From Denitromonas ohlonensis (GTDB lineage Bacteria > Pseudomonadota > Gammaproteobacteria > Burkholderiales > Rhodocyclaceae), in contig NZ_VMNI01000012.1 of assembly GCF_007625205.1 (NCBI RefSeq), positions 62,001 through 126,000 of the forward strand: a DNA stretch of 64,000 nt, given 5' to 3'. The position numbers and the translations under genes are program-made. This document shows positions 36,067-46,268 of this stretch, in pieces. Below the pieces are notes generated by a model. The model had not been told where the DNA came from. It saw only the letters and a list, made by a program, of their open reading frames with translations, and ran no database searches. The first letter of the stretch is position 1. Every line of letters begins with the position of its first letter.

Positions 36067-36570
36067 ATGACTTCACCGACCGTGCTCACCCCCGCGCTGG
36101 CCGATTTCGTGACCAGCCACCTGTCGATCCATCTCGCCGCCAGCGACGATCGGGGCATTGCCACGCTGGTGCGCGGCCTGGGCTGCCGGCGCGACCCGGC
36201 CGCCACCAACCGCCTGCGCCTGCTGATCGCCGCCCCGCAGGCCGAACCGGTGCTGCGCGCCCTGACCACCAACGGCCGGATCGCCGTGGTGTTCAGCGAG
36301 CCGGAAAGCCACCGCACCGTCCAGCTCAAGGGGCGTGACGCCCACCGGGTCGAGCGCGACCCCGACGATACCGCGCTGCTGGCGCCCTACATCAACACCC
36401 TGGTCGCCCGCCTCGCCACCGTCGGCACCCCCGAAGCCTTCGTGCGCGCCCTGCTGCATTGCCCCACCGAGGCGCTTTGCATTGTCCGATTCACACCGGA
36501 TGAGGTCTTCGGCCAGACTCCCGGCCCCCAGGCCGGGCAGCGTCTGGCCACCGGCAGCGCCCTGCCATGA
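36067..36570 (+). CDS. PPOX (pyridoxamine 5'-phosphate oxidase-like) fold protein
   Basis: A 167-residue single-domain split-barrel flavin-binding family protein, with LSIHLAASDDRGIATLVRGLG, LIAAPQAEPVLRALTTNGRIAVVFSEPESHRTVQLKGRDA. It starts 58 bases after pelG and overlaps the next gene by four bases (ATGA). The gap to pelG includes GGAGTAAATTAG, which might be a weak promoter. The substrate or flavin use cannot be told from sequence. It forms a pair with the downstream PPOX-GAF protein. Confidence 0.75.
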   Translation: MTSPTVLTPALADFVTSHLSIHLAASDDRGIATLVRGLGCRRDPAATNRLRLLIAAPQAEPVLRALTTNGRIAVVFSEPESHRTVQLKGRDAHRVERDPDDTALLAPYINTLVARLATVGTPEAFVRALLHCPTEALCIVRFTPDEVFGQTPGPQAGQRLATGSALP

Positions 36571-37913
36571 ATCCGGAGCTGAGCCTCGACACCCTGCGCA
36601 GTTGCCTCGAGGGCATCCTGCCGGCCGGGCTGGCCACCTGTGCACCCGACGGCACGCCCAACGTCACCTATGTCTCGCAACTGATGTATGTCGACCCGGA
36701 GCATGTCGCGCTGTCCTTCCAGTTCTTCAACAAGACCCGCGAAAACATTCTCGCCAATCCGCACGCCACGGTGCTGATGATGGACCCGGACACCGCCGCC
36801 CGCTACCGGCTGAGCATCCGCTACCTGCGCACCGAAACCGCCGGCCCGCTGTTCGAACGCATGAAGGCCACGCTCGCCGGCATCGCCTCGCACACCGGCA
36901 TGACCGGGGTGTTCCGGCTGCGTGGCGCCGATATTTACCGGGTACTGGCGATCGAGGCCGTGCCCGGCCACAGCCTGCCACCGCCGGTCGCTCGCGCGCC
37001 ACTGCTGCCGGCACTGCGCCGCAGTGTCGACGCCTTGTCGGCGTGCCGCAGCCTGGAGCACCTGATCGACACGCTGACGATGCGCCTTGAACGACACTTC
37101 GGCATTGACCATCAAATGCTGCTGATGGCCGACGACGCCGCCCAGCGCCTCTACATCATGGCCAGCCGGGGCTATGCCAGCTCCGGGGCCGGCGCCGAAG
37201 TGCGCTACGGGGTGGGCGTGATCGGCGTCGCGGCACGTGAGCAAACCCCTATCCGCATCATCTTTCCGGCCGCCGAATATGCCTACAGCCGCGCCATCCG
37301 TGAGCAACTCGAAGGCGGCGAACTTGCCGGCCAGCTCGAAGCGGGCATCCCCCTGCCCGGCCTGCCCGAGCCGTCCAGCCAGCTCGCCGTGCCGGTGCGC
37401 GCAGGCGACCGCCTGATAGCGGTGCTGTATGTCGAAAGTGCCCAGCAATGCCGGTTCGACTACGACATGGAAGATGCGCTGGTCGCCCTGTGCGCCATGC
37501 TCGGCCCCTGCATGTGCGCGCTGCAAGGCGATGCCCTCGAAGACGACAGCCCCGCCGCCGCCCACGATCACCCCGCGCCGGATGCCACCGCCGAACCGCT
37601 GCGGGTGCATTACTTCGGCCGCGACGGCAGCGTCTTTCTGGACGACCACTACCTGATCAAGGGCGTTGCCGGCAGCATTCTGCGGGCCCTGCTCGAAGAC
37701 CACCTCGCGCAGGGTCGCAGCGAGTTCTCGAAACGCGAAATGCGCCTCGACCCCCGGCTGCGCCTGCCCGAGGTGGTCGACAACCTCGACGCCCGGCTCA
37801 TCCTGCTCAGCCGGCGGCTGGCTGACCGCAGCACCGAGGTGCGCATCGAAAAGGCCGGCCGGGGTCGCATCCGACTGGTGCTCACCCGACCGGTGGTCCT
37901 GATCACCGACTGA
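36567..37913 (+). CDS. PPOX-GAF protein with C-terminal DNA-binding-like domain
   Basis: A 448-residue three-part protein. Residues about 5-135 are a PPOX split barrel (ATCAPDGTPNVTYVSQLMYVD, SFQFFNKTRENILANPHATV), about 155-325 a GAF domain (RLERHFGIDHQMLLMADDAAQRLYIMAS...LAVPVRAGDRLIAVLYVES), and about 345-448 a helical/winged domain (GSVFLDDHYLIKGVAGSILRALLEDHLAQGRSEFSKREMRLDPRLRLP). The last part looks like a transcriptional-response winged helix. A flavin- or redox-sensing regulator of the adjacent pel genes is an inference from position. Confidence 0.75.
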   Translation: MNPELSLDTLRSCLEGILPAGLATCAPDGTPNVTYVSQLMYVDPEHVALSFQFFNKTRENILANPHATVLMMDPDTAARYRLSIRYLRTETAGPLFERMKATLAGIASHTGMTGVFRLRGADIYRVLAIEAVPGHSLPPPVARAPLLPALRRSVDALSACRSLEHLIDTLTMRLERHFGIDHQMLLMADDAAQRLYIMASRGYASSGAGAEVRYGVGVIGVAAREQTPIRIIFPAAEYAYSRAIREQLEGGELAGQLEAGIPLPGLPEPSSQLAVPVRAGDRLIAVLYVESAQQCRFDYDMEDALVALCAMLGPCMCALQGDALEDDSPAAAHDHPAPDATAEPLRVHYFGRDGSVFLDDHYLIKGVAGSILRALLEDHLAQGRSEFSKREMRLDPRLRLPEVVDNLDARLILLSRRLADRSTEVRIEKAGRGRIRLVLTRPVVLITD

Positions 37914-37944
37914 TGCTGAGCACCCACACCGCGCCCGGCATCGA

Positions 37945-38445
37945 TCAACGCGTCCGTGCCCCGAGCACCACCTGGGTGGGCGGCTGCGGAACGAACACGA
38001 AGTGCGGCGTCGGAATCGGCGCGCCCGGCGGTAGCGCCGCCGGCGCCGCCTCACCCGCGGGGCCCAGCGCGCGCAGATAGGCATAGATCGCGTTCAGATC
38101 GCCATCGGTCATGGTCTTCAACGCAGCCCAGGGCATGGGCGGCAAACCGCCGGCGCGGGCCCGCGTGCGCCATTCGCGCTCGCTCAGGGTGCTGACCGAC
38201 AGGCGCAGATTGGCCGGATAGCTCACCCCCCAGGGACCACTGAAGCCGACGCCCAGACCGGTCAGCCGGGCCGCTTCGGGCACCGCCTCACCCGCCTCGG
38301 CAAAGCCGGCGGTATGACAGCCATTGCAATCGGCCACCGCGACCAGGTAGCGCCCGCGGGCGACCGGGTCGCGCGCCTCGGCCGCCTGCACTGACACGCT
38401 GGCGCCGAGCAGCGCGGCCAGGATCATTTTTTGGAACCGTTTCAT
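37945..38445 (-). CDS. Exported monohaem cytochrome c
   Basis: A 166-residue periplasmic c-type cytochrome. It has a signal peptide (MILAALLGASVSVQA) and a single haem motif CNGCH in VAVADCNGCHTAGFAEAG, and a later methionine (LPPMPWAALKTMTDGDLNAIYAYLRAL) that is a likely distal ligand. The C-terminal tail PHFVFVPQPPTQVV is Pro rich. It is likely an electron carrier for an unidentified dehydrogenase. The start is ATG 38445 behind CGGAGTGGG. Confidence 0.88.
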   Translation of the reverse strand: MKRFQKMILAALLGASVSVQAAEARDPVARGRYLVAVADCNGCHTAGFAEAGEAVPEAARLTGLGVGFSGPWGVSYPANLRLSVSTLSEREWRTRARAGGLPPMPWAALKTMTDGDLNAIYAYLRALGPAGEAAPAALPPGAPIPTPHFVFVPQPPTQVVLGARTR

Positions 38446-38682
38446 TGCCCACTCCGATGAATGAATCGAGCCTCCAGCGTATGGGCCGCCGGCGCGCCTC
38501 GCCCTTAAGAGTTGCTTCAGCAAATCCTCAAAAAATACTAAGTGCGGAATTCGCCCGATGCGGGCAGATAAACGCCGAAAATCAAAGCCTTGTTGGGCTC
38601 AGGGTTTTTCATTGGGGCTGCATGGTGCACCGCAGTTCGATAGAATGCATCGTTTCCCCCAACGCAACCGCAAGACACGCCG

Positions 38683-41600
38683 ATGACCCAGCGCCTGCGA
38701 GAGATCCCCTATAACTACACCTCGTTCTCCGACCGCGAGATCGTGATCCGCCTGCTCGGCGAAGAGAGCTGGCAGGTGCTTGACGCCTTGCGCAGCGAGC
38801 GGGTGACCGGCCGCTCGGCGCGCATGCTCTACGAGGTGCTCGGCGACATCTGGGTGGTGCAGCGCAACCCCTACCTGATGGACGACCTGCTCGGCAACCG
38901 CGACCGGCGCGGCGCCCTGGTCGGGGCCCTGCGTCACCGCCTGAACGAGATCGACAAGCGACGCCTCGATTCGCAGTCCGAAGACCAGGACCGCAGCGAG
39001 AAGGTCGAACTGCTGGTGCGCGCGGCACGCGAGGCGGTCGCCCGCTTTGAAGTGCAGTTCGAAGAAACCATCGATCTGCGTCGCCAGGCCACCCGGGTGC
39101 TGACGCGTCACACCCGCAAGGACAACATCTGCTTCGACGGCCATGCGCGCGTCTCGCATGTGACCGACGCCACCGACTGGCGGGTCGAGTACCCCTTCGT
39201 GGTGCTGTATCCCGACACCGAGGCCGAGATCGGCCCGCTGGTGCGCGACTGTATCGAGCTCGGTCTGACCATCATCCCGCGCGGGGGTGGCACCGGCTAC
39301 ACCGGCGGCGCCGTGCCGCTGGATGCGCGCTCGGTGGTCATCAACACTGAAAAGCTGATCGACATCGGCAAGGTTGAAGAGACCGTGCTGCCGGGCCTCG
39401 ACGGCCCGATGGCCGAGCCCTACGCCACCATCCGCACCAGCGCCGGCGTGGTCACCGCCCGCGTGGCCGAAGCGGCCTCGGCCGCCGGCCGGGTGTTTGC
39501 GGTGGACCCGACCTCGGCCAGCGCCTCGTGCATCGGCGGCAACGTGGCCATGAACGCCGGTGGCAAGAAGGCCGTGCTGTGGGGCACGGCGCTCGACAAC
39601 CTGGCGTGGTGGAAGATGGTCACGCCCGACGGCAACTGGCTGGAGGTCGAGCGCCTCAACCACAATTTCGGCAAGATCCACGAGCAGGACACCGTGCACT
39701 TCCGCCTCAAGCGCTTCGACGCCTCGGGCACCAAGTCGCTGGGCGAAGAGCTGCTATCCATGCCCGGCGCGGCCTGTCGCAAGGACGGCCTGGGCAAGGA
39801 CGTCACCGACAAGTTTCTCGGTGGCGTGCCGGGCGTGCAGAAGGAAGGCACCGACGGCATCATCGTCGCGGCGCGCTGGGTGCTGCACAAGATGCCGCCG
39901 GTCACGCGCACGGTGTGTCTGGAATTCTTCGGCCAGGTGCGCGAAGCCGTGCCCGCCATTGTCGAAATCACCGACTACTTCAAACCGGGCGGCGAAGGCC
40001 ACGCCCTGGGCGTGCAGCTGGCCGGCCTGGAGCACCTCGACGAGCGCTATGTGAAGGCCGTCGGCTACACCACCAAGGCCAAGCGCCACGGCCGGCCCAA
40101 GATGGTGCTGGTCGGCGACATCGTCGGTCTGGACGAAAAAGCCGTGATGACGGCCACCTCGGCCGTGGTCCGCATGACCAATGCGCGCGGCTCGGAGGGC
40201 TTCATCGCCGTCAGCGACGAGCAGCGCAAGAAGTTCTGGCTCGACCGCTCGCGCACCGCCGCCATCTCGCGCCACACCAACGCCTTCAAGATCAACGAAG
40301 ACGTGGTCATCCCGCTGCCGCGCATGGGCGACTACTGCGATCACATCGAACGCATCAACATCGAGCTGTCGACCCGCAGCAAGCTGGAATTGTGCGACGC
40401 GCTGACCGAGGCGCTGTCGGGCGAGCTGCCGCTGCACACCCAGGACGCCGACATCGACGCCGCCGAGATCATCGGCGACCGCCGCCAAGCCGCGCTCGAC
40501 TATGTCACCCGCATCCGCGCGCGCTGGCAGTGGCTGCTCGACAACCTCGACACCCCGCTGGCCGAGGCCGAAACCCGCTTTGCCGAGTTCGGCATCACCG
40601 CCGGCGAACTGACCAACACCGCCGCCAACCCGGTGCTCTTCCACCGCCTGCAGGACTACTCGGTGCGCACCTCGTGGAAGACCGAGCTGCGCGCGCGCCT
40701 GATCAAGATTTTTGAAGGCGACGTGTTCCGCCCGGTACGCGAGAAGGTCGACGCCACCCACGCCCAGGTGCTGCGCGGCCGGCTGTTCGTGGCCCTGCAC
40801 ATGCACGCCGGTGACGGCAACGTGCACACCAACATCCCGGTCAACTCCGACAACTACGCCATGCTGCAGACCGCCAACGAGACGGTGGACCGCATCATGG
40901 CCATCGCCCGCGCGCTCGACGGCGTGATCTCCGGCGAGCACGGCATCGGCATCACCAAGCTGGACTTCCTCACCGACGAGGAAATGGCCAACTACTGGAC
41001 CTACAAGCAGAAGGTCGACCCCGAAGGCCGCTTCAACCGCGGCAAGCTGCAGCGCGGCGCCAACCTCGACCGCGCCTACACCCCCAGCTTCGGGCTGATG
41101 GGCCACGAATCGCTGATCATGGAACAGACCGAGATCGGCGAGATCGCCCACGACATCAAGGACTGCCTGCGCTGCGGCAAGTGCAAGCCGGTGTGCTCCA
41201 CGCATGTGCCGCGCGCCAACCTGATGTATTCGCCGCGCAACAAGATCCTGTCCACCTCGCTGCTGGTCGAAGCCTTCCTGTATGAGGAGCAGACCCGCCG
41301 CGGCGTGTCGCTGGCGCACTGGGCCGAGTTCGAAGACGTGGCCGATCACTGCACCATCTGCCACAAGTGCAAGAACCCCTGCCCGGTCGACATCGACTTC
41401 GGCGATGTGTCGGTCAAGATGCGCAACCTGCTGCGCAACCAGGGCAAGAAGTCCTTCAACCCCGGCAAGGCGGCGGCCATGGCCTTCCTCACCGTCAAGG
41501 ACCCGGCCACCATCAAGCTGATGCGCAAGGGCATGATCGAGTGGGGCTACAAGGCGCAGCGCTGGGCGCACAAGACCGCCAAGTCGCTCGGCCTGATCCA

Positions 41601-42573
41601 GGCCCAGGTCAAGCAGCCGCCGGCCACGCTGCGCAAGGCGCCGATCAAGGCGCAGGTGATCCACTTCATCAACAAGCCGATGCCGGGCAACCTGCCCAAG
41701 CGCACCAGCCGCGCCTTGATGGACATCGAGGACGACAAGGTCATCCCCGTCATCCGCAATCCGCAGATCAAGGCCGATCAGTCCGAGGCGGTGTTCTACT
41801 TCCCCGGCTGCGGCTCCGAGCGCCTGTTCAGCCAGGTCGGCCTCGCCACCCAGGCCATGCTCTATCACGTCGGCGCCACCACCGTGCTGCCGCCGGGCTA
41901 TTTGTGCTGTGGCTATCCGCAGACCGCGGCGGGTGAGGAAGACAAGGGCCAGAAGATCACCACCGACAACCGGGTGCTCTTCCACCGCGTCGCCAACACG
42001 CTCAACTACCTCGACATCAAGACCGTGGTGGTGTCCTGCGGCACCTGCATGGATCAGTTGATGAAGTACCAGTTCGACAAGATCTTCCCGGGCTGCCGCC
42101 TCATCGACATCCATGAATACCTGATGGAAAAAGGCGTCAAGCTCGAAGGCATCACCGGCCAGAAATACATGTACCACGAGCCCTGCCACACCCCGATGAA
42201 GATCCATTCGGGTATCAAGGTAGCCAACGAACTGATGGGCACGCGGGTCGATCTCAACGACCGCTGCTGCGGCGAGTCGGGCACCCTGGCCGTGGCCCGG
42301 CCGGACATCTCCACCCAGGTGCGCTTCCGCAAACAGGAAGAAATGGAACAGGGCGCCGCGGCGCTGCGCGAAGGCGACGCCAGCACACCGGTGAAGATCC
42401 TCACCTCCTGCCCCAGCTGCCTGCAAGGCCTGACGCGCTACGCCAACGACGGCGGCGGCATCGAGGCCGACTACATCGTGGTCGAGATCGCCAAGCACCT
42501 GCTCGGCGACAACTGGCTGCCCGAGTATGTCGACCGCGCCAACCATGGCGGCATCGAGCGGGTGCTGCTGTAA
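38683..42573 (+). CDS. DUF3683 - FAD-binding oxidase - 4Fe-4S - CCG fusion dehydrogenase
   Basis: A 1296-residue protein combining domains usually separate in glycolate or D-lactate dehydrogenases. Order: DUF3683 (about 1-110), FAD-binding type 4 ([15 protein letters not shown] near 199-213), FAD-oxidase C-terminal domain ([29 protein letters not shown]), two 4Fe-4S motifs ([15 protein letters not shown] from Cys828 and [16 protein letters not shown] from Cys890), and two CCG cysteine-rich domains (PGCGSE at about 1043, YLCCGYP at about 1075; HEPCHTP and RCCGESG later). It likely oxidises a 2-hydroxy acid and passes electrons via Fe-S to quinone. Substrate unknown. Upstream A+T-rich region 38515-38680 may hold its promoter. 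Confidence 0.92.
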   Translation: MTQRLREIPYNYTSFSDREIVIRLLGEESWQVLDALRSERVTGRSARMLYEVLGDIWVVQRNPYLMDDLLGNRDRRGALVGALRHRLNEIDKRRLDSQSEDQDRSEKVELLVRAAREAVARFEVQFEETIDLRRQATRVLTRHTRKDNICFDGHARVSHVTDATDWRVEYPFVVLYPDTEAEIGPLVRDCIELGLTIIPRGGGTGYTGGAVPLDARSVVINTEKLIDIGKVEETVLPGLDGPMAEPYATIRTSAGVVTARVAEAASAAGRVFAVDPTSASASCIGGNVAMNAGGKKAVLWGTALDNLAWWKMVTPDGNWLEVERLNHNFGKIHEQDTVHFRLKRFDASGTKSLGEELLSMPGAACRKDGLGKDVTDKFLGGVPGVQKEGTDGIIVAARWVLHKMPPVTRTVCLEFFGQVREAVPAIVEITDYFKPGGEGHALGVQLAGLEHLDERYVKAVGYTTKAKRHGRPKMVLVGDIVGLDEKAVMTATSAVVRMTNARGSEGFIAVSDEQRKKFWLDRSRTAAISRHTNAFKINEDVVIPLPRMGDYCDHIERINIELSTRSKLELCDALTEALSGELPLHTQDADIDAAEIIGDRRQAALDYVTRIRARWQWLLDNLDTPLAEAETRFAEFGITAGELTNTAANPVLFHRLQDYSVRTSWKTELRARLIKIFEGDVFRPVREKVDATHAQVLRGRLFVALHMHAGDGNVHTNIPVNSDNYAMLQTANETVDRIMAIARALDGVISGEHGIGITKLDFLTDEEMANYWTYKQKVDPEGRFNRGKLQRGANLDRAYTPSFGLMGHESLIMEQTEIGEIAHDIKDCLRCGKCKPVCSTHVPRANLMYSPRNKILSTSLLVEAFLYEEQTRRGVSLAHWAEFEDVADHCTICHKCKNPCPVDIDFGDVSVKMRNLLRNQGKKSFNPGKAAAMAFLTVKDPATIKLMRKGMIEWGYKAQRWAHKTAKSLGLIQAQVKQPPATLRKAPIKAQVIHFINKPMPGNLPKRTSRALMDIEDDKVIPVIRNPQIKADQSEAVFYFPGCGSERLFSQVGLATQAMLYHVGATTVLPPGYLCCGYPQTAAGEEDKGQKITTDNRVLFHRVANTLNYLDIKTVVVSCGTCMDQLMKYQFDKIFPGCRLIDIHEYLMEKGVKLEGITGQKYMYHEPCHTPMKIHSGIKVANELMGTRVDLNDRCCGESGTLAVARPDISTQVRFRKQEEMEQGAAALREGDASTPVKILTSCPSCLQGLTRYANDGGGIEADYIVVEIAKHLLGDNWLPEYVDRANHGGIERVLL

Positions 42574-42580
42574 GTGGTGG

Positions 42581-42619
42581 CTGATCGCAGCCGGGCGAGC
42601 CCTGCCCGGCTGCGATCAG
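42581..42619. terminator. Strong hairpin between convergent genes
   Basis: A 16-base perfect stem (CTGATCGCAGCCGGGC, 42581-42596, and its complement 42604-42619) with a seven-base loop. It lies just after the DUF3683 gene and includes the stop codon of the convergent gene. No T-run follows on either side, so it is a terminator-like barrier of uncertain efficiency. Confidence 0.6.
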
Positions 42620-43272
42620 GAGTGAATCAGCTTGCCGAGCAGCCAGCGCAACATCTGCGCGCGGGTGGCTCCGGGCTCGCTCGCGCCCTGAACAAAGCTC
42701 CCGCCCATTTCTTCGATCTGCCGGTCGCTCATCCAATACACGGTGTTCCACTGCAAGGGATTGAGATCCGGATCGCGGTTATAGAACACCGAGCCCTGCG
42801 CGAGCTGCCAGCCCTCGAGACGCTGATCGCCCGTCGGTAGAATCTGGCGCCCGGTCGGCCGACCATAGCGCTCGATCAAGCGTTTCTCCATGCCGGCATG
42901 CCACCACCACGGCACATCCACCTTCATGCTCGCCAGCTTGCCGTCGCGCAAGAAAAAAGCGACAAAGTGCGCGCCGTAGCCATCGAAGCGCTTCGCGTAG
43001 TTGTAGCAGACCCGATCGCCCAGGTTCTGGATGTCGGCCGGCGCCGACTGGCAACGCAATTCCAGTTCGGGGAATCGGCGCAGCACCCCGGCCTCGGTCA
43101 AGCGACCGGACAGCGTATTCAGGTCGAGCGAGAACGACGCCGTGCCCCGGCGCCAGCTCGCCACGTTGTCCAGAAACAGGTTCTTGTTCACCAGCAGGAA
43201 CACCGAAATGCCCAGCAGAACCAGCAAGACCAGCAACCGAACACCGCCGGACGCGTTTGATGTCGCTGCCAT
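42616..43272 (-). CDS. Membrane-anchored hypothetical protein
   Basis: A 218-residue protein with one N-terminal membrane helix (about 11-28, LLVLLVLLGISVFLLVN) and a periplasmic-looking domain (LDLNTLSGRLTEAGVLRRFPELELRCQSAPADIQNLGDRVCYNYAKRFDGYGAHFVAFFLRDGKLASMKVDVPWW). Cysteines at about 75 and 92 may pair. I do not recognise the family. The start is ATG 43272 after GGGGAGG; the longer frame (43326) is not supported. Convergent with the DUF3683 gene. Confidence 0.7.
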   Translation of the reverse strand: MAATSNASGGVRLLVLLVLLGISVFLLVNKNLFLDNVASWRRGTASFSLDLNTLSGRLTEAGVLRRFPELELRCQSAPADIQNLGDRVCYNYAKRFDGYGAHFVAFFLRDGKLASMKVDVPWWWHAGMEKRLIERYGRPTGRQILPTGDQRLEGWQLAQGSVFYNRDPDLNPLQWNTVYWMSDRQIEEMGGSFVQGASEPGATRAQMLRWLLGKLIHS

Positions 43273-43493
43273 TGCGACCTCCCCAAAAAGCCGAAAATAT
43301 ACCTCAGGCATTTGCATGAATGCCACATGGATTTATGCAGCTCGCCTTCCGCCCCCCGCCCCGGAATCGTATTTGACGCCGACGCGCAGCCACCTATTCT
43401 GAAATTCGGGCCCGGCGTGCTGTCGAAAAACCCCGAGCACCAACGACTAAGGGATGAGGCCAGCACGTCGCCACACCGGACAAGGAGATCTTC

Positions 43494-44627
43494 ATGGCAA
43501 GCGCGCACCCCGTTCTACTCGTGGCCACCCGCAAGGGCGCGTGGCTGCTGCACGGCGACACCGGTCGCCAGCACTGGCGCCTCGACGGCCCGCACTTTCT
43601 TGGCCAGATCATTAACCACCTGGTGCTCGATCCGCGCAACGGGCGAACCCTGCTCGCCGCAGTGTCCACCGGACACCTCGGCCCGACCCTGTTCCGCTCC
43701 GCCGACCTGGGCGCAAGCTGGCAGGAAGCCGCCCGGCCACCGGCCTTTGCCACCACGGCTGACGGCAGCGGGCGCAGCGTCAAGCACACCTTCTGGCTCG
43801 AACCCGGCCCGGCCAGCGAGCCCGAGGTGTGGTACGCCGGCACCTCGCCGCAGGGGCTGTTCCGCTCCGCGGACGGCGGCGACACCTGGGCGCCGTTTTC
43901 CTGCCTCAATGACGATCCGACGTTCCGCGAGTGGATGGGCACCGAACAGGACGGCACGCCGGACGGCCCCAAGCTGCATTCGATCCAGATCGACCCGCGC
44001 GACCCGCAACACCTCTACATCGCCATGTCGGGCGGCGGCGTGCACGAATCCACCGACGGCGGGCGCAGTTTCACGCCGCTGCTCGATGGTCTCGCCGTGG
44101 TCGAAGGCTTCGACCGCAACACGCCGACCTTCCACGATCCGCACTGCGTGCGCCTGTGCCCCACGCTGCCCGACCGGCTCTACCAGCAGAACCATTGCGG
44201 CATCTACCGGCTCGACCGCCCCGCCACCACCTGGCAGCGCATCGGCGACAACATGCCGGCCGAGGTCGGCGATATCGGCTTTCCGCTGGTGCTGCATCCG
44301 CGCGACCCGGACACGCTGTGGGTCTTCCCCATGAATGGCGACACCGTGTGGCCACGCACCAGCCCGGACGGCAAGCCCGCGGCCTATCGCAGCCGCAATG
44401 GTGGCGCGAGCTGGCAACGGCAAGATCACGGTCTGCCTGCTGAGCAAGCGTGGTGGACGGTCAAACGCCAGGCGATGTGCGCCGATACCGAAGCCACGCT
44501 GGGGCTCTATGTCGGCACCACCAGTGGCGAGCTGTGGGCCAGCCGCGATGAGGGCGACAGCTGGCAGTGTCTGGCCCGGCATCTGCCCGAGATCTACGCC
44601 CTCAGCATCGGCTATCCGCAAACCTGA
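43494..44627 (+). CDS. Asp-box/BNR beta-propeller protein
   Basis: A 377-residue protein with about five Asp-box (SxDxGxxW) repeats: SADLGASWQ, SADGGDTWA, STDGGRSFT, RNGGASWQ and SRDEGDSWQ, forming a predicted six- or seven-bladed beta propeller of the WD40/YVTN/BNR class. It has no signal peptide, so it is cytosolic. The RTLLAAVSTGHLGPTLFRS start is typical of the family. Its stop overlaps the next start (TGATG), so it is coupled to the MoaD-like gene. Function unknown. The start is set by AAGGAGAT. Confidence 0.82.
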   Translation: MASAHPVLLVATRKGAWLLHGDTGRQHWRLDGPHFLGQIINHLVLDPRNGRTLLAAVSTGHLGPTLFRSADLGASWQEAARPPAFATTADGSGRSVKHTFWLEPGPASEPEVWYAGTSPQGLFRSADGGDTWAPFSCLNDDPTFREWMGTEQDGTPDGPKLHSIQIDPRDPQHLYIAMSGGGVHESTDGGRSFTPLLDGLAVVEGFDRNTPTFHDPHCVRLCPTLPDRLYQQNHCGIYRLDRPATTWQRIGDNMPAEVGDIGFPLVLHPRDPDTLWVFPMNGDTVWPRTSPDGKPAAYRSRNGGASWQRQDHGLPAEQAWWTVKRQAMCADTEATLGLYVGTTSGELWASRDEGDSWQCLARHLPEIYALSIGYPQT

Positions 44628-44884
44628 TGCGCGTGCTGATCCCCTCCCCGCTGCATGACTACACCCACGCGCCGCGGGTCGACGCGAATGGCGACACGCT
44701 GGGCGCGCTGCTGGACGACCTGGATCGCCAGTTTCCGGGCATCCGCTTTCGCATGGTGGACGAGCAGGGGCAGATCCGGCGCCACATGCGCTGTTTCATT
44801 GGCGGCGTGCAGATTTTCTCGCTGGCGCACGCCCTCGATGGCGCCGACGAAGTGCTCTTCGTTCAGGCGCTCAGTGGCGGCTGA
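44627..44884 (+). CDS. MoaD/ThiS-like small ubiquitin-fold protein
   Basis: An 85-residue beta-grasp protein ending in Gly-Gly (ALSGG). The body GDTLGALLDDLDRQFPGIRFRMVDEQGQIRRHMRCFIGG has the MoaD/ThiS pattern with the terminal diglycine used for sulphur activation by E1-like enzymes. No MoeB- or ThiF-like enzyme is visible nearby. Translation is coupled to the Asp-box gene (TGATG). It probably delivers sulphur in a pathway that cannot be named. Confidence 0.85.
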   Translation: MRVLIPSPLHDYTHAPRVDANGDTLGALLDDLDRQFPGIRFRMVDEQGQIRRHMRCFIGGVQIFSLAHALDGADEVLFVQALSGG

Positions 44885-44894
44885 GCGACAACGC

Positions 44895-46268
44895 TCACTT
44901 GCCGTTTTCGAGCACCCAGTCGAAAGCCTGCAGATGCAGGCGGCCGGCGTCTTCCGGGGTCAGCCCGATCCGCTCGCAGGCGGCATGGATGGCGGCGGTG
45001 TCGCCGCTGTCCCAGGCGCGGGCCAGCACCAGATACGGGCCGTAGGGGTTGTCAGCCTCGGTGCCGGCCAGGGCCGCGCGAATGGTGTCGCTCATCGGCA
45101 GGGTGTCGAGCACGCGGGTGGCCGGCACCTGCAAGACGGTGTCGAGCAGCGACAGCATGCCGAGCACAAACAGCTCGTCACGCTGCGGCACGCTCAGGCT
45201 GGCGCCGAGCAACTCCATGAAGCGCGCACGCACCAGCGTGGCCTCGCCGCGCACTTCAGACAAGGTGCCCTTGGGCGCACCAGCGAGCAACAAGAGCATC
45301 AACCACCGGTACAGTGGGCGACGCCCGAGCATGAGCATGGCCTGTTCGATGGAGCTGATCGGATTGACCAGCCCCCAGGCCGCGGCATTCACATAGCGCA
45401 GCAAGCGGTAGGACAAAGCCACGTCCTGCTTGAGCACGCCGGCCATTTCGCGAATCTCGGCCCCCTGGCGCAACTTGCTGAGCAAGGAGGCCACACGCAG
45501 TCCGTTCGGCGAGAAGCGACCGCCAAGATTGGGCGCCCGTTCGCTCACGAAGGGACCCGTGATGGCGGCACAGCCGAGCCGATGGGGCAGCGCCAGATCA
45601 TCAACGGTGGGCACATCGAGCGCACACCACGGCACGCCGGGGTAGGTGGTTTTCAGGCCGGCCACGAACTGCTCCATGCCATCGACCGACTGCCCCCCCA
45701 GGCTGATGGCGAAACCGCTCGCCTGCGGCGCCAGCGACGCCAGCCAGGGCGCGCTGTCGCAGGCCAGCAGCCAGACCCGGAAGCCCGCCGCACGCAACTG
45801 GGTGACGGCGGCGATGCACGCGTCGGAGGCGGGTTCGCCGCGCGCGTCGGAATCCAGAATCAGATGAACGCCATCGCCGCCGAGCGTCGCCAGCGCGACC
45901 GGATCGAGGGCGTCAGCATCCAGACGCAGGAAAATCTGGCGGTGGCTGCGCCAGGCAGGCGAAATGGTGGCGACATGGCTGACCAGCATCGCGTCCAGAA
46001 ACTGCCTGACCCGCGCGCCGCCGCGCACACGCAAGCTGGCCGCCTCGGACAAGAAAAAGCGATAGCCCAGCGGCTGCGACTTGTCGCCCACCACGGCTTC
46101 CCACACCAGCACGCCAGCGGTCTGCGCAGACATCCCCGGCGGGACATCCACCGATGGCACGGGCCGCGCGTCAACAACCGCCGCCGGACCAGCCTTCTCT
46201 TCGGACGCCGCGACCTGCGGTTTTGCCGCCTCATCCGCCGCGCCCAGCAATCGACTTAACCAACCCAC
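44895..46268 (-). CDS. Degenerate-EAL HDOD domain signalling protein
   Basis: A 457-residue protein of the EAL-HDOD (YuxH-like) type. Residues about 65-250 resemble an EAL fold in which the catalytic EAL signature is absent (VLVWEAVVGDKSQPLGYRFF, LDADALDPVALATLGGDGVHLILDSDARGEP). The C-terminal HDOD domain (about 265-440; LLSKLRQGAEIREMAGVLKQDVALSYRLLRYVNAAAWGL) is a regulatory phosphodiesterase-like helical domain without catalytic His-Asp. The start is GTG at 46268, with GAAGGGACACC immediately upstream. A regulatory rather than catalytic role in c-di-GMP signalling is inferred. Confidence 0.85.
   Translation of the reverse strand: MGWLSRLLGAADEAAKPQVAASEEKAGPAAVVDARPVPSVDVPPGMSAQTAGVLVWEAVVGDKSQPLGYRFFLSEAASLRVRGGARVRQFLDAMLVSHVATISPAWRSHRQIFLRLDADALDPVALATLGGDGVHLILDSDARGEPASDACIAAVTQLRAAGFRVWLLACDSAPWLASLAPQASGFAISLGGQSVDGMEQFVAGLKTTYPGVPWCALDVPTVDDLALPHRLGCAAITGPFVSERAPNLGGRFSPNGLRVASLLSKLRQGAEIREMAGVLKQDVALSYRLLRYVNAAAWGLVNPISSIEQAMLMLGRRPLYRWLMLLLLAGAPKGTLSEVRGEATLVRARFMELLGASLSVPQRDELFVLGMLSLLDTVLQVPATRVLDTLPMSDTIRAALAGTEADNPYGPYLVLARAWDSGDTAAIHAACERIGLTPEDAGRLHLQAFDWVLENGK

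Noticed and set aside
38446-38682. Promoter with TAGAAT as -10 for the DUF3683 gene
   Set aside because: The nearest -35-like TTGGGG is 23 bases away, too far for a normal promoter.
39754-42546. Very long leftward open frame opposite the DUF3683 gene
   Set aside because: Antisense shadow caused by high G+C; no family motif and no ribosome site.
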